Assembly: GCF_015082335.1 (NCBI RefSeq) | Contig: NZ_BLRL01000005.1 | Span: forward strand, 1-64,000 | DNA from: Moritella sp. F3 | Lineage (GTDB): Bacteria; Pseudomonadota; Gammaproteobacteria; Enterobacterales; Moritellaceae | DNA: 64,000 bases | Direction of reading: 5' to 3' | In this document: piece after piece, positions 46,764 to 55,373 of the stretch | How the letters are laid out: each line of letters begins with the position of its first letter | How positions within the stretch are numbered: the stretch's first letter is position 1 | Made by a program: the position numbers and the translations under genes | The notes under the pieces: generated by a model | What the model was told of the DNA's origin: nothing | Seen by the model: the letters and a program-made list of their open reading frames with translations, nothing else | Database searches by the model: none

Positions 46764-48050
46764 GTGTTAAATACTAAAAGTAGTCAATCTCATTCTCAAC
46801 CTGAATCTAATTCATCTTCTTATTCTAGCTCGGCGTCTTCTAGTTGGAACTCGCATGATACCAAATGGACGCTCAGTTTATTTGGTACAGCTGTAGGGGC
46901 CGGTATACTGTTTTTACCAATCAATATTGGTGCTGGTGGATTTTGGCCACTTATTATCATGGCTTTACTCGCGGGGCCGATGACCTTTTTAGCACACAGA
47001 GGTTTATCTCGATTTGTACTTTCTTCTAAGCATCCTGAAGCTGATTTTACTGATGTGGTTGAAGAGCATTTTGGTCCTAATGCTGGTCGCATTATCTCTG
47101 TGCTTTATTTTCTATCTATTTATCCTATTTTACTTATTTATGGTGTTGGCTTAACCAATACAGTAGATAGTTTTATTGTTAATCAGCTTGGTTTTGGCTC
47201 TCCTTCACGTGTGTTGCTATCCGGTATATTGGTTGCTGGTATGATCGGCGTGATGATGGGAGGAGAAAAGTTAGTGCTTAAAGCGTTTGAGATCATCGTG
47301 TATCCATTGGTGCTTATTCTTGCTGGCTTATCAATCTACATGATCCAAGATTGGCAGGTGCCTGACGTATCAATGACAACTGATATGGCTGAGTTTTCGC
47401 GTACATTATGGTTTGCCGTGCCTGTTACTGTATTTGCGTTCAGCCATGCCGCCGCTATTTCTAGTTTTACGACGGCACAAAAGCGTCATTATGGTAAACG
47501 AGCAGGAAAGAAGTCAGAACAGATCCTCAAGCGTACTTCTATCATGCTTATTTCGTTTGTAGTATTTTTTGTTTTTTCTTGTGTGTTCAGCTTAACGCCA
47601 GCGCAGTTGCTAGAAGCTAAAATACAAAACATATCGGTTTTATCGTATCTTGCAAATGTGAAAGATAATGCCTTGATTGCTTCTTTAGGTCCTTTAATCG
47701 CTTTTATTGCTATTACATCGTCATTCTTTGGGCATTTCTTAGGTGCGCGAGAAGGGTTAAATGGTCTGATTCGTAAACAAGTAAACATGACGCCAGCAGC
47801 GACGAATAAGCTGACTATTTTTATATTGTTTACCAGTATCTGGGCTGTTTCGGTGATGAACCCAAGTATTTTAAATATGATGGAAATGTTCTCGGGGCCA
47901 GTTATTGCGATGATTTTGTTTGTGATGCCAATGTATGCGATACATAAAGTCGAAGCTTTGGCTCAATATAGTGGTGCGTTAAGTAATATCTTCGTGACGA
48001 CGATGGGGTTGATTGCAATCTCAGCGTTAATATTCAACGTGTTCTTATAA
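46764..48050 (+). CDS. HAAAP-family amino-acid transporter (SdaC-like)
   Basis: Inner-membrane symporter with about eleven helices. After a Ser-rich cytoplasmic head (about residues 1-30) comes WTLSLFGTAVGAGILFLPINIGAGGFWPL, the unwound helix 1 typical of hydroxy/aromatic amino acid permeases. FSHAAAISSFTTAQ and ATSSFFGHFLGAREGL-like (here ITSSFFGHFLGAREGLNG) follow. This fits the serine transporter SdaC more than the aromatic Mtr/TyrP. Start GTG 46764, AAGGATT upstream. 428 aa. Confidence 0.88.
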   Translation: MLNTKSSQSHSQPESNSSSYSSSASSSWNSHDTKWTLSLFGTAVGAGILFLPINIGAGGFWPLIIMALLAGPMTFLAHRGLSRFVLSSKHPEADFTDVVEEHFGPNAGRIISVLYFLSIYPILLIYGVGLTNTVDSFIVNQLGFGSPSRVLLSGILVAGMIGVMMGGEKLVLKAFEIIVYPLVLILAGLSIYMIQDWQVPDVSMTTDMAEFSRTLWFAVPVTVFAFSHAAAISSFTTAQKRHYGKRAGKKSEQILKRTSIMLISFVVFFVFSCVFSLTPAQLLEAKIQNISVLSYLANVKDNALIASLGPLIAFIAITSSFFGHFLGAREGLNGLIRKQVNMTPAATNKLTIFILFTSIWAVSVMNPSILNMMEMFSGPVIAMILFVMPMYAIHKVEALAQYSGALSNIFVTTMGLIAISALIFNVFL

Positions 48051-48095
48051 GTATGGCGGAATAACAAAAGAAGGGACGGTTAGTTTCTTGAAGAG

Positions 48096-48136
48096 GACTC
48101 AATTGCATATGTGTAAATGACACAGGCAATTGAGTC
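48096..48136. terminator. Hairpin between converging transporter and queC genes
   Basis: Perfect 11-bp arms GACTCAATTGC / GCAATTGAGTC. It could end transcripts from both sides, but there is no strong T-run. Confidence 0.6.
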
Positions 48137-48161
48137 TTAGCTACTTTATTACTACAAGCTA

Positions 48162-48890
48162 TTATGACGTAGCTTGAATACTAGCTAAACGCGGTAATTT
48201 GCCTTTTAATGCTGTGATATGCAATGTCTTGTTAGACAGATAATCAGTCAAACCATTGTTACGTAATAAACACGCAGGGCAATCGCCACAACCTTTACCG
48301 ACAACACCATTATAGCAAGTCAGTGATTGGTGAGTGACAAAATCAAGTTCATCATGCAAGTCTGCAAGTGCCCATGTTTCTGCTTTGTTTAGCCACATTA
48401 ATGGTGTTTCAAATTTAAACTCTTTCGCCATGCCTAGATTACAAGCTTGGTTAATTGACTTAATAAATTCATCTCGGCAATCAGGATAACCAGAAAAATC
48501 TGTTTCACATACACCAGTGATCACTGTATTAGCGCCCACTTGATAAGCATAGATACTGGCTAACGTCATGAACAAGATATTACGGCCTGGGACAAATGAA
48601 TTTGGTAAACCATTATCCATAAGTTCATGAGAAACCGCGATATCGTCACGTGTTAACGAGCTAATCGCTAATTCACCAAGCAGATCAACATTAATGATTT
48701 TATGATTTTTAACACCGAAATAAGCAGCTGTTTTTTTCGCTACTTCGATTTCTTGGCTATGGCGCTGGCCATAATCAAAGGTAATACAGTCTACGCTGTC
48801 ATAGCGTTGTAGCGCATCGACTAAACAGGTAGTGCTATCCTGGCCGCCACTGAATACTAATACGGCTTTGTTTGCTGTCTGCTGTGACAT
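48162..48890 (-). CDS. queC: 7-cyano-7-deazaguanine synthase
   Basis: ATP-dependent enzyme converting 7-carboxy-7-deazaguanine to preQ0 in queuosine biosynthesis. The P-loop motif SGGQDS is at residues 14-19 ([14 protein letters not shown]). The zinc-binding cysteines lie in [19 protein letters not shown] near residue 190-210. 242 aa, close to the E. coli length. No other que gene is near, and I saw no riboswitch before it. Confidence 0.97.
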   Translation of the reverse strand: MSQQTANKAVLVFSGGQDSTTCLVDALQRYDSVDCITFDYGQRHSQEIEVAKKTAAYFGVKNHKIINVDLLGELAISSLTRDDIAVSHELMDNGLPNSFVPGRNILFMTLASIYAYQVGANTVITGVCETDFSGYPDCRDEFIKSINQACNLGMAKEFKFETPLMWLNKAETWALADLHDELDFVTHQSLTCYNGVVGKGCGDCPACLLRNNGLTDYLSNKTLHITALKGKLPRLASIQATS

Positions 48891-49139
48891 TTGTTGTCCT
48901 TTTATCTATCTTATGTAAGGCTTTAATAAGGCGATAATAACATAAGAATGTTTAAACAAGGTTAAATCGGTTGTTTAAATCGCTTAAACAATTGTCTGCG
49001 AGTGGTTAAAAAACAACGTTGCAATCGCAACTATGCAGGAGGTATTTGTTTCGGTAGAATGTAATAACTGCTGTATATAAACATAGGTGTATTACATAGT
49101 CGTTATATGTAAGTTCATCCGTATAGCTGTTAATTCTAT

Positions 49140-49169
49140 CAGTCGGCTTTGCTGACTTTTTGTTTTTTT
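49140..49169 (+). terminator. Terminator-like hairpin just before the Sel1 gene
   Basis: AGTCGGC-TTT-GCTGACT with one G-T pair, then TTTTGTTTTTTT. It ends about 16 bases before the ATG at 49186, so it may be an attenuator or the end of an upstream small transcript. Confidence 0.5.
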
Positions 49170-49185
49170 ATTGGTAAGCATAAGC

Positions 49186-49800
49186 ATGTCAAATAATAGT
49201 GAAAACGCGCAATTAAAACCACAAGACCGTGGTTTACAGATCATCTCAGAAGCAGAGAAGGGGAGCCCTTTTTCTCAACTTGCTGCTGCGGATATGTGCC
49301 ATGCGCGAGGCCATTTTGATGACGCTTTTTATTGGTATAGCATCGCTGTTCGTTCATTTACCAGCAACCCGACTGCATACTCAGCTGAAGTCATTAAGTA
49401 CGAAGTATCTGCCGCAGAATGTAATCTTGCAGGCATGTTCTTTAATGGCTTAGGTACAGACACTGATAAAATTCAAGCATTTAAACTGTATGCCGAGGCC
49501 GCGCGTAAGCGTTATGTTAAAGCACAAGTACAATTAGGTATGATGTATGTGTACGCCGAAGGTATTCAGCAGCATTACGGTTTAGGCTATGCTTGGCTCA
49601 ACGCGGCACAACTTAATGGCGAAGATCGTAAAGATATTAAAAAAGTACTGAAGATGATCGAAACTAAAATGGATCGTAAAGCGTTGGATAACGCGCGTAA
49701 AATGTCAGAGCAATGGATTGATGAAGCTATTTTAGAAAAACTTGTACAGCGTAAGAAGACCCGTTTTTCTTTCATCAGTAACTGGTTTAAAAAATCGTAA
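49186..49800 (+). CDS. Sel1-like repeat protein
   Basis: Cytoplasmic helical-repeat protein (204 aa). Two or more Sel1/TPR-like units are seen: AECNLAGMFFNGLGTDTDKIQAFKLYAEAA and KAQVQLGMMYVYAEGIQQHYGLGYAWLNAA. No signal peptide; a basic tail ends it. Such repeats mediate protein contacts; partner unknown. Start ATG 49186 with GGTAAG upstream; a TTG at 49171 is in frame but overlaps the T-run of the hairpin. Confidence 0.85.
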   Translation: MSNNSENAQLKPQDRGLQIISEAEKGSPFSQLAAADMCHARGHFDDAFYWYSIAVRSFTSNPTAYSAEVIKYEVSAAECNLAGMFFNGLGTDTDKIQAFKLYAEAARKRYVKAQVQLGMMYVYAEGIQQHYGLGYAWLNAAQLNGEDRKDIKKVLKMIETKMDRKALDNARKMSEQWIDEAILEKLVQRKKTRFSFISNWFKKS

Positions 49801-49885
49801 GCAATTAATTATCTCGTCTTAGCTGTGAAATTATCTCCATTCTTCTAAACTTAAATTATCTGTAAATGATTAATAGGTGATGAAG

Positions 49886-50080
49886 ATGGATTTAAGTAAT
49901 TTTGAACAAATGGATACTGCGATCTTACTCAGTATTGTTAACGAAAAATTGCGTTTAGAATGCCCTGATTTACATGATCTTTCTGCAAGTTATGACATGC
50001 CCACCGAAGCCCTAGCGGATAAACTCGATACCTTAGGTTATCATTACGACACAAAAACTAATCAGTTTAAAAGCTTTTAG
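49886..50080 (+). CDS. DUF4250 small protein
   Basis: 64-aa protein with the DUF4250 pattern: MDTAILLSIVNEKLRLECPDLHDLSASYDMP and a C-terminal DTLGYHYDTKTNQF. Cytoplasmic, no membrane helix. Start ATG 49886 with AGGTGAT 5-8 bases upstream; GTG 49877 and ATG 49880 are in frame. Function unknown. It lies between the Sel1 gene and loiP. Confidence 0.82.
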   Translation: MDLSNFEQMDTAILLSIVNEKLRLECPDLHDLSASYDMPTEALADKLDTLGYHYDTKTNQFKSF

Positions 50081-50226
50081 CGCTGAGCTTATCGTTTGCA
50101 TTTTACTATTGCTAAAACCCTCCTTATACTGGCATTTGACTATTAATTCACAACAGTTAAATAACAATAGTTAAAAAATAAGAATCAAATAATAAGAATA
50201 AAAACAACAGCCAATATGGAGGGCGC

Positions 50227-51003
50227 ATGTTTAAGAAAATCTTACCTTTAGCCGTATTATCATCTTTAATTGTTGGGTGCACAGCATCGCCAACAGGCCG
50301 CAATCAAGTATTATTGTATTCATCTGGCGACATGAGACAGCTGGGGGCGCAATCATTCGATCAAATCAAACAGCAAGAAAAAATCAACACAGATCCTAAG
50401 CTGAATAATTACGTGCAGTGTATCGCTGATACACTCACGCACTATGTGGATCAATCGACAGACTGGGAAGTGATTGTGTTTGATAGCCCGCAAGTGAATG
50501 CTTTCGCATTGCCGGGCGGTCACATTGGCGTGTATACCGGATTACTAAAAGTAGCTAAAACACCATCTCAATTGGCTGCGGTAATGGGTCATGAGATCGT
50601 ACACGTAACGGCAAACCACAGTAATGAACGTTTATCACAATCTAAGATCACAGGCCTTGGTTTGCAAGTGACAGACTACGCCTTACAAGATCAAGCTTAT
50701 AAAGACACGGCGATGCAAGCGTTAGGCTTAGGTATTCAATATGGTATCGCATTACCGTATGGCCGGACTCAAGAGTCGGAAGCGGATATTGTTGGCTTAG
50801 AGTTAATGGCGAAAGCGGGCTTTGATCCACAAGAAAGTGTGGCGTTATGGCAGAATATGGCGGCGGCATCAGGCGGGAATCAACCACCGGAGTTACTATC
50901 AACGCATCCATCACATGATACCCGTATTAAAGATTTACGTAAGGCTATCGCTAAGTTACCAGCAGAGTATCGCCAACCAAGAGAACTGAGCTGCACGTAC
51001 TAG
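50227..51003 (+). CDS. loiP: M48-family metalloprotease lipoprotein (LoiP-like)
   Basis: Outer-membrane-anchored zinc protease resembling E. coli YggG/LoiP (252 aa). The lipobox is IVGC18 (mature start CTASPTGRNQ). The catalytic H122-E-I-V-H126 is in VMGHEIVHVTANHSNE, and the third ligand glutamate is in QESEADIVGLELMAKAGFDP about residue 183. The C-terminal half ends in THPSHDTRIKDLR, as usual. Expected to cut misfolded envelope proteins. Gene name by resemblance. Confidence 0.92.
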   Translation: MFKKILPLAVLSSLIVGCTASPTGRNQVLLYSSGDMRQLGAQSFDQIKQQEKINTDPKLNNYVQCIADTLTHYVDQSTDWEVIVFDSPQVNAFALPGGHIGVYTGLLKVAKTPSQLAAVMGHEIVHVTANHSNERLSQSKITGLGLQVTDYALQDQAYKDTAMQALGLGIQYGIALPYGRTQESEADIVGLELMAKAGFDPQESVALWQNMAAASGGNQPPELLSTHPSHDTRIKDLRKAIAKLPAEYRQPRELSCTY

Positions 51004-51040
51004 CTGCGGTTAATTAACGGCTGTAATCAAAATTGCTAAT

Positions 51041-51091
51041 AAAAAGGGCGCTCACCGACTGACTAAATGCAGTTAAATGAATGCCCTTTTT
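51041..51091. terminator. Bidirectional terminator after loiP
   Basis: AAAAAGGGC at 51041-51049 pairs with GCCCTTTTT at 51083-51091, inside a longer stem-loop. T-runs in both directions suit the converging genes. Confidence 0.8.
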
Positions 51092-51129
51092 GTATTTTAA
51101 CGCTACTTTATCTCTAATCTATGTGAGTA

Positions 51130-52485
51130 TTACCATGTTTGATAACGTTTCGCAGCATGTTGCTGGCGCTGTATTAATTGTTGTTTACGTTGCTTGGCAG
51201 TAAACATAGGAATGTCGGCAGGTAAATGCTGACGTAGCTCACTGAGTTTCACAACGGTTGTTTCTGGTGTTGTCGACGTAATTAATTTGTCATCAACGCC
51301 GCTTTGAATACGTAACATCAATACACCTGTTGGCGTGCTGCTGGTATCAACCCAATCTTGGATCTCAGGATCTTTTGGGGATGCCACGATGTAATAGTAA
51401 CCATCAGTACTCTTGTAAGCTTGAGCTTGTCCATTAAGTCCCCAAGAAACACTGCTTTGTGTATTTACCCAGTCTGGTGATGCTGCCCAATAGTTCATGG
51501 TATGTAGACCATTATAGTCAGATTCAATCTCAGGTAGTTTAATGATCAGTGCTTCATCTTCTTGCAGATCATAATGACCGAGGCTGTTATATTGCCCGAG
51601 AATACCGATATCACCTGTTGGACGGAATGCAATCAAGGTGTTTTTAGGTAACCATGAAATTTTATCAGCAAAATCAGGCCAGAATGTCCCCTGGCGTCTT
51701 ATCATTGATGTTGCGTTGTTGATACGTTCTGTTAATGCAGCTGCGCTGTAAGGTTTACTCGCGACACCTTCGCTACTAAGGCGTTTAATGGTAATGGTAC
51801 CCGCTGATTCGGTATTCCAATTGGCGTGAGTATGACGAGAAATAACAATTAAATCTTGTTGTTGCTGTGGTAATTTCATCCAGTTTCCCGGTACTTTATT
51901 TTTACTTAGGGTAACGCTAAAATTACCGTCAGCATCAAATATCATGTGGTTATCATCAAGTACTGACACGGCACCTTGCGGGTTCGCGGCTTCAAATAAC
52001 TCTAATAAGAAATCAGCTGTTGTGCCACGGTTACCTGTGATGATATAGACATTTTCACCGTCTTTATTACTTACATTGGCGGCGCGGTAATAAGTATCTG
52101 GATTATCAATACCAATGCGTTTACCGGGATCAAGTAGGTTACGGAAATGAGGGTAGCTACCATCACCACCTGAGATTGCACCACTCATCGCAGCATTGGT
52201 TATTGCAGATAAGAGTTCATAGGCTTCAATACGATGCTGTGGATCACGCTGGTAAATGCTGCTGTTACGGAACTGTTGCTCTACATCACCAAGGGTCGTG
52301 TAAAATTCAGCCCAAGCTTGTTCGAGCGCTTGCTGCTCGGCTACTTCACTTTGTGATGGGCTATCGGCTGTATTAGCACATGCAGTCAGTAGCCCTGCGA
52401 GTAATAAACAGCTAACCATTTTGGTCTTTCGACGGCTAATCAAATTAGCTAGCATTGTTTTTAATGGCATTGTGTTGAATAACAT
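51130..52485 (-). CDS. Uncharacterised lipoprotein, possibly DUF1214-like
   Basis: About 451-aa exported protein. The lipobox LTAC (C44 counted from the upstream GTG 52509) follows the basic segment SRRKTKM and a hydrophobic core. The mature part has the order GGDGSYPHFRNLLDPGKRIG, NVSNKDGENVYIITG, then GQYNSLGHYDLQEDEALIIKLPE and NYWAASPDWVNTQSS. This gives a beta-rich impression like DUF1214-type proteins, but I do not recognise it firmly. I start at ATG 52485 (AGGATC about 11 bases ahead); GTG 52509 lacks a ribosome site. Same strand as the next gene up. Confidence 0.6.
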   Translation of the reverse strand: MLFNTMPLKTMLANLISRRKTKMVSCLLLAGLLTACANTADSPSQSEVAEQQALEQAWAEFYTTLGDVEQQFRNSSIYQRDPQHRIEAYELLSAITNAAMSGAISGGDGSYPHFRNLLDPGKRIGIDNPDTYYRAANVSNKDGENVYIITGNRGTTADFLLELFEAANPQGAVSVLDDNHMIFDADGNFSVTLSKNKVPGNWMKLPQQQQDLIVISRHTHANWNTESAGTITIKRLSSEGVASKPYSAAALTERINNATSMIRRQGTFWPDFADKISWLPKNTLIAFRPTGDIGILGQYNSLGHYDLQEDEALIIKLPEIESDYNGLHTMNYWAASPDWVNTQSSVSWGLNGQAQAYKSTDGYYYIVASPKDPEIQDWVDTSSTPTGVLMLRIQSGVDDKLITSTTPETTVVKLSELRQHLPADIPMFTAKQRKQQLIQRQQHAAKRYQTW

Positions 52486-52655
52486 AGGGTAAATGATCCT
52501 ATTTTTCACTTAAGAAATATAATTATTATTTACTACAGTCCTGTTTCCATACAGTATTTCGCTATAGTGATATGTGTTATAGGGTGCAAACATTAGTACA
52601 ACAAGCTATCAAATGTTCAGATTGATAGCTGTACATACAGTGTATTAGCACAGTA

Positions 52656-54053
52656 TTAAAAAGCTTCTGTGAAATTAAAGTAGAAACCGTTACCAAACTC
52701 ACTCATGCCTAAATCTAAGCGAATGTTCATTTTTGGTTGGATTTGATAACGATAACCAACACCGTAACTGACGAACAGATCGTTAGATAGTTTGTCGATG
52801 CTCTCGCCCACACCACCAATACCTGACCATAACGTCATGCCGTGATTAGACGGTAATCCATTCGTGCGGCTAAAGGTATGACGCCATTCAACTGTTGTTT
52901 CAAAGGCTGTTTTATCAATAAATTGACCTTTGAAAATCCCACGCATAGAATTGGCACCACCTAGCGTGGCAAGATCATAAAAAGGCACATCGCCTTTGGT
53001 TGCTTGGAACTGGGTAAAGCTAGCAATTGTATTGGTTGGGTTAAAGCTGTAATAAGATCGGAACTCGAAATTAGCTTTGTAATAGTCACTGTCAGAACCA
53101 ATTTTTTCATTAAAGTTTAAATAATTGGCTTTAAAATAAAGACCTTCTTTGGCATTCACAGCAAAATCACGTGAATCATATTCAAGCACTAAACCTAGAC
53201 CCAATGTAAACGGCTTGTCGGCATAATCCTGAAAATCTTGGTCTGCTAAGATGTAATCTGATTGCTCTGTTGCTTTTACGTAGTTCATTTCAGCGTTGGC
53301 ACCAAAGTACCAGTCGCCAAAGAAACGATAAGCAAGACTACCGATATATTCACCACGATTAGCGTCATACGTGGTGTCTTCCCCCATTTCTACTGTCGAG
53401 CCCTTGTCATAACCAACACCAAAGTATTGTGACGATTGCTGACCAAAGTTGACGACACCTTCGTACTTAGCATTATTATGATTAAAGAAGATGTTTTGTT
53501 TTGATTGAAAACCATAACCCATGCTGCCGTTGCTCGGGAAGTTGACCATCATAAACCCGGTGATGCTTGAACGTTGTAAATCAATGTCGTTACGGTCTGT
53601 GGTGAAAGAATACAAACCACCACCGGCCAATAAAGCACCTTGTTCAGGCGTATAAGCTGGACCACCTAATAGACTAAACATGCTATCGCCATTCTTTTCA
53701 CGTAATGGTTTGATGGCGTAATCAAGATCTTCAGCGTATTGGCTCAATACCGCTTTCTCTTCGCTGTCTTCCGCATGGACGGCTAAGTTACTGGCATAAG
53801 TCTGGGCGTCATTATAGTTCGCAATAATCTGCTGCACGTCATCTTCAGATTGATAACGGGGCAGCTCTGCATACAAAGTGGGTAATTGGGTTCGCTTGGC
53901 GGCAAGCAAGGTATCTGGCGATTGCGTGGTTAATCGCATTTTAATTTCACTGGCGGCTTGGCTTATCTCTTCAGGTGCAGGAGTTGGACTTGTCGCACAA
54001 CCTATAACGGAAGTGATAGAAAGTAATAATATCGTTGGATTATGCAATTTCAT
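52656..54053 (-). CDS. Omp85/BamA-like outer-membrane barrel with lipoprotein signal
   Basis: 465-aa protein. The C-terminal two thirds (about residues 125-465) is a 16-strand-like barrel of the bacterial surface antigen family: LLGGPAYTPEQGALLAGGGLY, LEYDSRDFAVNAKEGLYF, and LGGANSMRGIFKGQF, where RGI replaces the Omp85 RGF/RGY loop. It ends in GFYFNFTEAF with a terminal F. The N-terminus has a lipobox VIGC19 and a helical linker instead of POTRA domains. A lipid anchor on an Omp85-type barrel is unusual. Function unknown; patatin-associated or secretion-type roles are possible but untested. Confidence 0.82.
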   Translation of the reverse strand: MKLHNPTILLLSITSVIGCATSPTPAPEEISQAASEIKMRLTTQSPDTLLAAKRTQLPTLYAELPRYQSEDDVQQIIANYNDAQTYASNLAVHAEDSEEKAVLSQYAEDLDYAIKPLREKNGDSMFSLLGGPAYTPEQGALLAGGGLYSFTTDRNDIDLQRSSITGFMMVNFPSNGSMGYGFQSKQNIFFNHNNAKYEGVVNFGQQSSQYFGVGYDKGSTVEMGEDTTYDANRGEYIGSLAYRFFGDWYFGANAEMNYVKATEQSDYILADQDFQDYADKPFTLGLGLVLEYDSRDFAVNAKEGLYFKANYLNFNEKIGSDSDYYKANFEFRSYYSFNPTNTIASFTQFQATKGDVPFYDLATLGGANSMRGIFKGQFIDKTAFETTVEWRHTFSRTNGLPSNHGMTLWSGIGGVGESIDKLSNDLFVSYGVGYRYQIQPKMNIRLDLGMSEFGNGFYFNFTEAF

Positions 54054-54171
54054 AATAAGACCACTAAGAATTTTAGAGTGGCGATAATAATGCCTAGATA
54101 GGGTTCAACATATATTGTTTATGATAAAAAATCGCTAAACGAAATATTTTAAAAACCTTTATTGTTTGGTG

Positions 54172-54924
54172 TCAGTTTTTATATCGATTTCGTTTCATAA
54201 GCTTATTTTTAATTACATTTACAACAGTAAGTGGGTGATTAGTGCTCTTGTCAATTAATCGTTGAATCTCTTCAGGGCTTATTTCGGTATAGCCATCGTG
54301 GGCCATTAAAATTTGAGTGATGTTGAGTTGTAATAATTTGTTTAATGATTGCTTGTAAGCATCGGGCTGATAAATAGGGAAGGGCGAGGTAAATTTATTA
54401 CGCAGTTTTAAAATCATATCACCGATATACATCTGCTGTGTTGGCTGGTGTAAAAACGATAAGTCACGGTCGGTATGACCTGGTGTGAAATGCACAATCC
54501 ACTCATCAAACCCTGGCACAGGTGTTTCATCGTGTAAAATAATATCAGTTTTAAGGTAAGGAGAATAATAGATATTCTGAATTTTTTTCCCTTTGCGACG
54601 TGCCACATATAGTGCCAACATGATATCTATACTATGAGCGACACGACCTTTGAAACCTTGATACCACTGCTTTTCAAAACCTACCGATGCAATACTACAA
54701 CCAAATTGTTTACGTAATAAGTGGGCGCCGCCAGCATGATCAGGATGCATATGCGATATCAACACCAGTTTTAAGTCGTTGATGTCACGTTGCAGCGTGT
54801 CTGTAATGAAGGCTTTTATGACAGGTACATCACATCGACAACCACCATCAAGTAGCAACAACTTATCTGGGTATTCGACTAACAAAATAGTTTGAATATA
54901 ACCTTCGATATGGTGTATCTGCAT
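54172..54924 (-). CDS. Metallo-beta-lactamase-fold hydrolase
   Basis: 250-aa hydrolase. The metal-binding HMHPDHAGG motif is at about residues 58-66, a second histidine lies in HFTPGHTDRDLSFL, and the bridging Asp in MYIGDMIL, with a further His in LMAHDGYTE. All expected ligands are visible. No signal peptide. Substrate unknown; glyoxalase II, lactonase or nuclease relatives all share this fold. Confidence 0.88.
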   Translation of the reverse strand: MQIHHIEGYIQTILLVEYPDKLLLLDGGCRCDVPVIKAFITDTLQRDINDLKLVLISHMHPDHAGGAHLLRKQFGCSIASVGFEKQWYQGFKGRVAHSIDIMLALYVARRKGKKIQNIYYSPYLKTDIILHDETPVPGFDEWIVHFTPGHTDRDLSFLHQPTQQMYIGDMILKLRNKFTSPFPIYQPDAYKQSLNKLLQLNITQILMAHDGYTEISPEEIQRLIDKSTNHPLTVVNVIKNKLMKRNRYKN

Positions 54925-55373
54925 GAATAAACATTCCTCTAAATTCGACTTTACACAGTGTTGCGCAAATGCCCTAGATGTTATAGCTATGATACTTCAA
55001 ATGTTAACCTTGTGGTGCTTAATTGTTTTTAATGTTAAACCGTATAGACGTTAACTCTGTGTAATGCGATAAAATAAAAATAAAATAAATAATTTGGCGG
55101 GAATACGATATTACACGAATTAATACTACATTTAACTTTTTTGTATTCAATGAGTAATCACCATATTTTCATTAATTCTTGAGATATTTATTACATTTTT
55201 GATTGGTGTCGCGGCCATTTTATACATTTGGGGACTGAGCTTAATTAAATTATTTGAGCTAAATTAACTAATTGGAATGGGGTTTCATCGCTGTTGATGT
55301 TTAATTCACTTCCGTAATAACAATAATATCCAATTTTATATTTGGAATCATGAAGTATGCAACGGGGTGAAAT
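54925..55373. other. Gap between hydrolase and peroxidase genes
   Basis: About 450 AT-rich bases with no gene and no clear regulatory site. It holds both divergent promoters by position. Confidence 0.4.

Noticed and set aside
48891..49139. preQ1 riboswitch before queC
   Set aside because: No recognisable pseudoknot or aptamer core could be seen by eye.
52626..52640. LexA-type SOS box (CTGT-ACAT-ACAG)
   Set aside because: Spacer is four bases; LexA boxes need eight between CTGT and ACAG.
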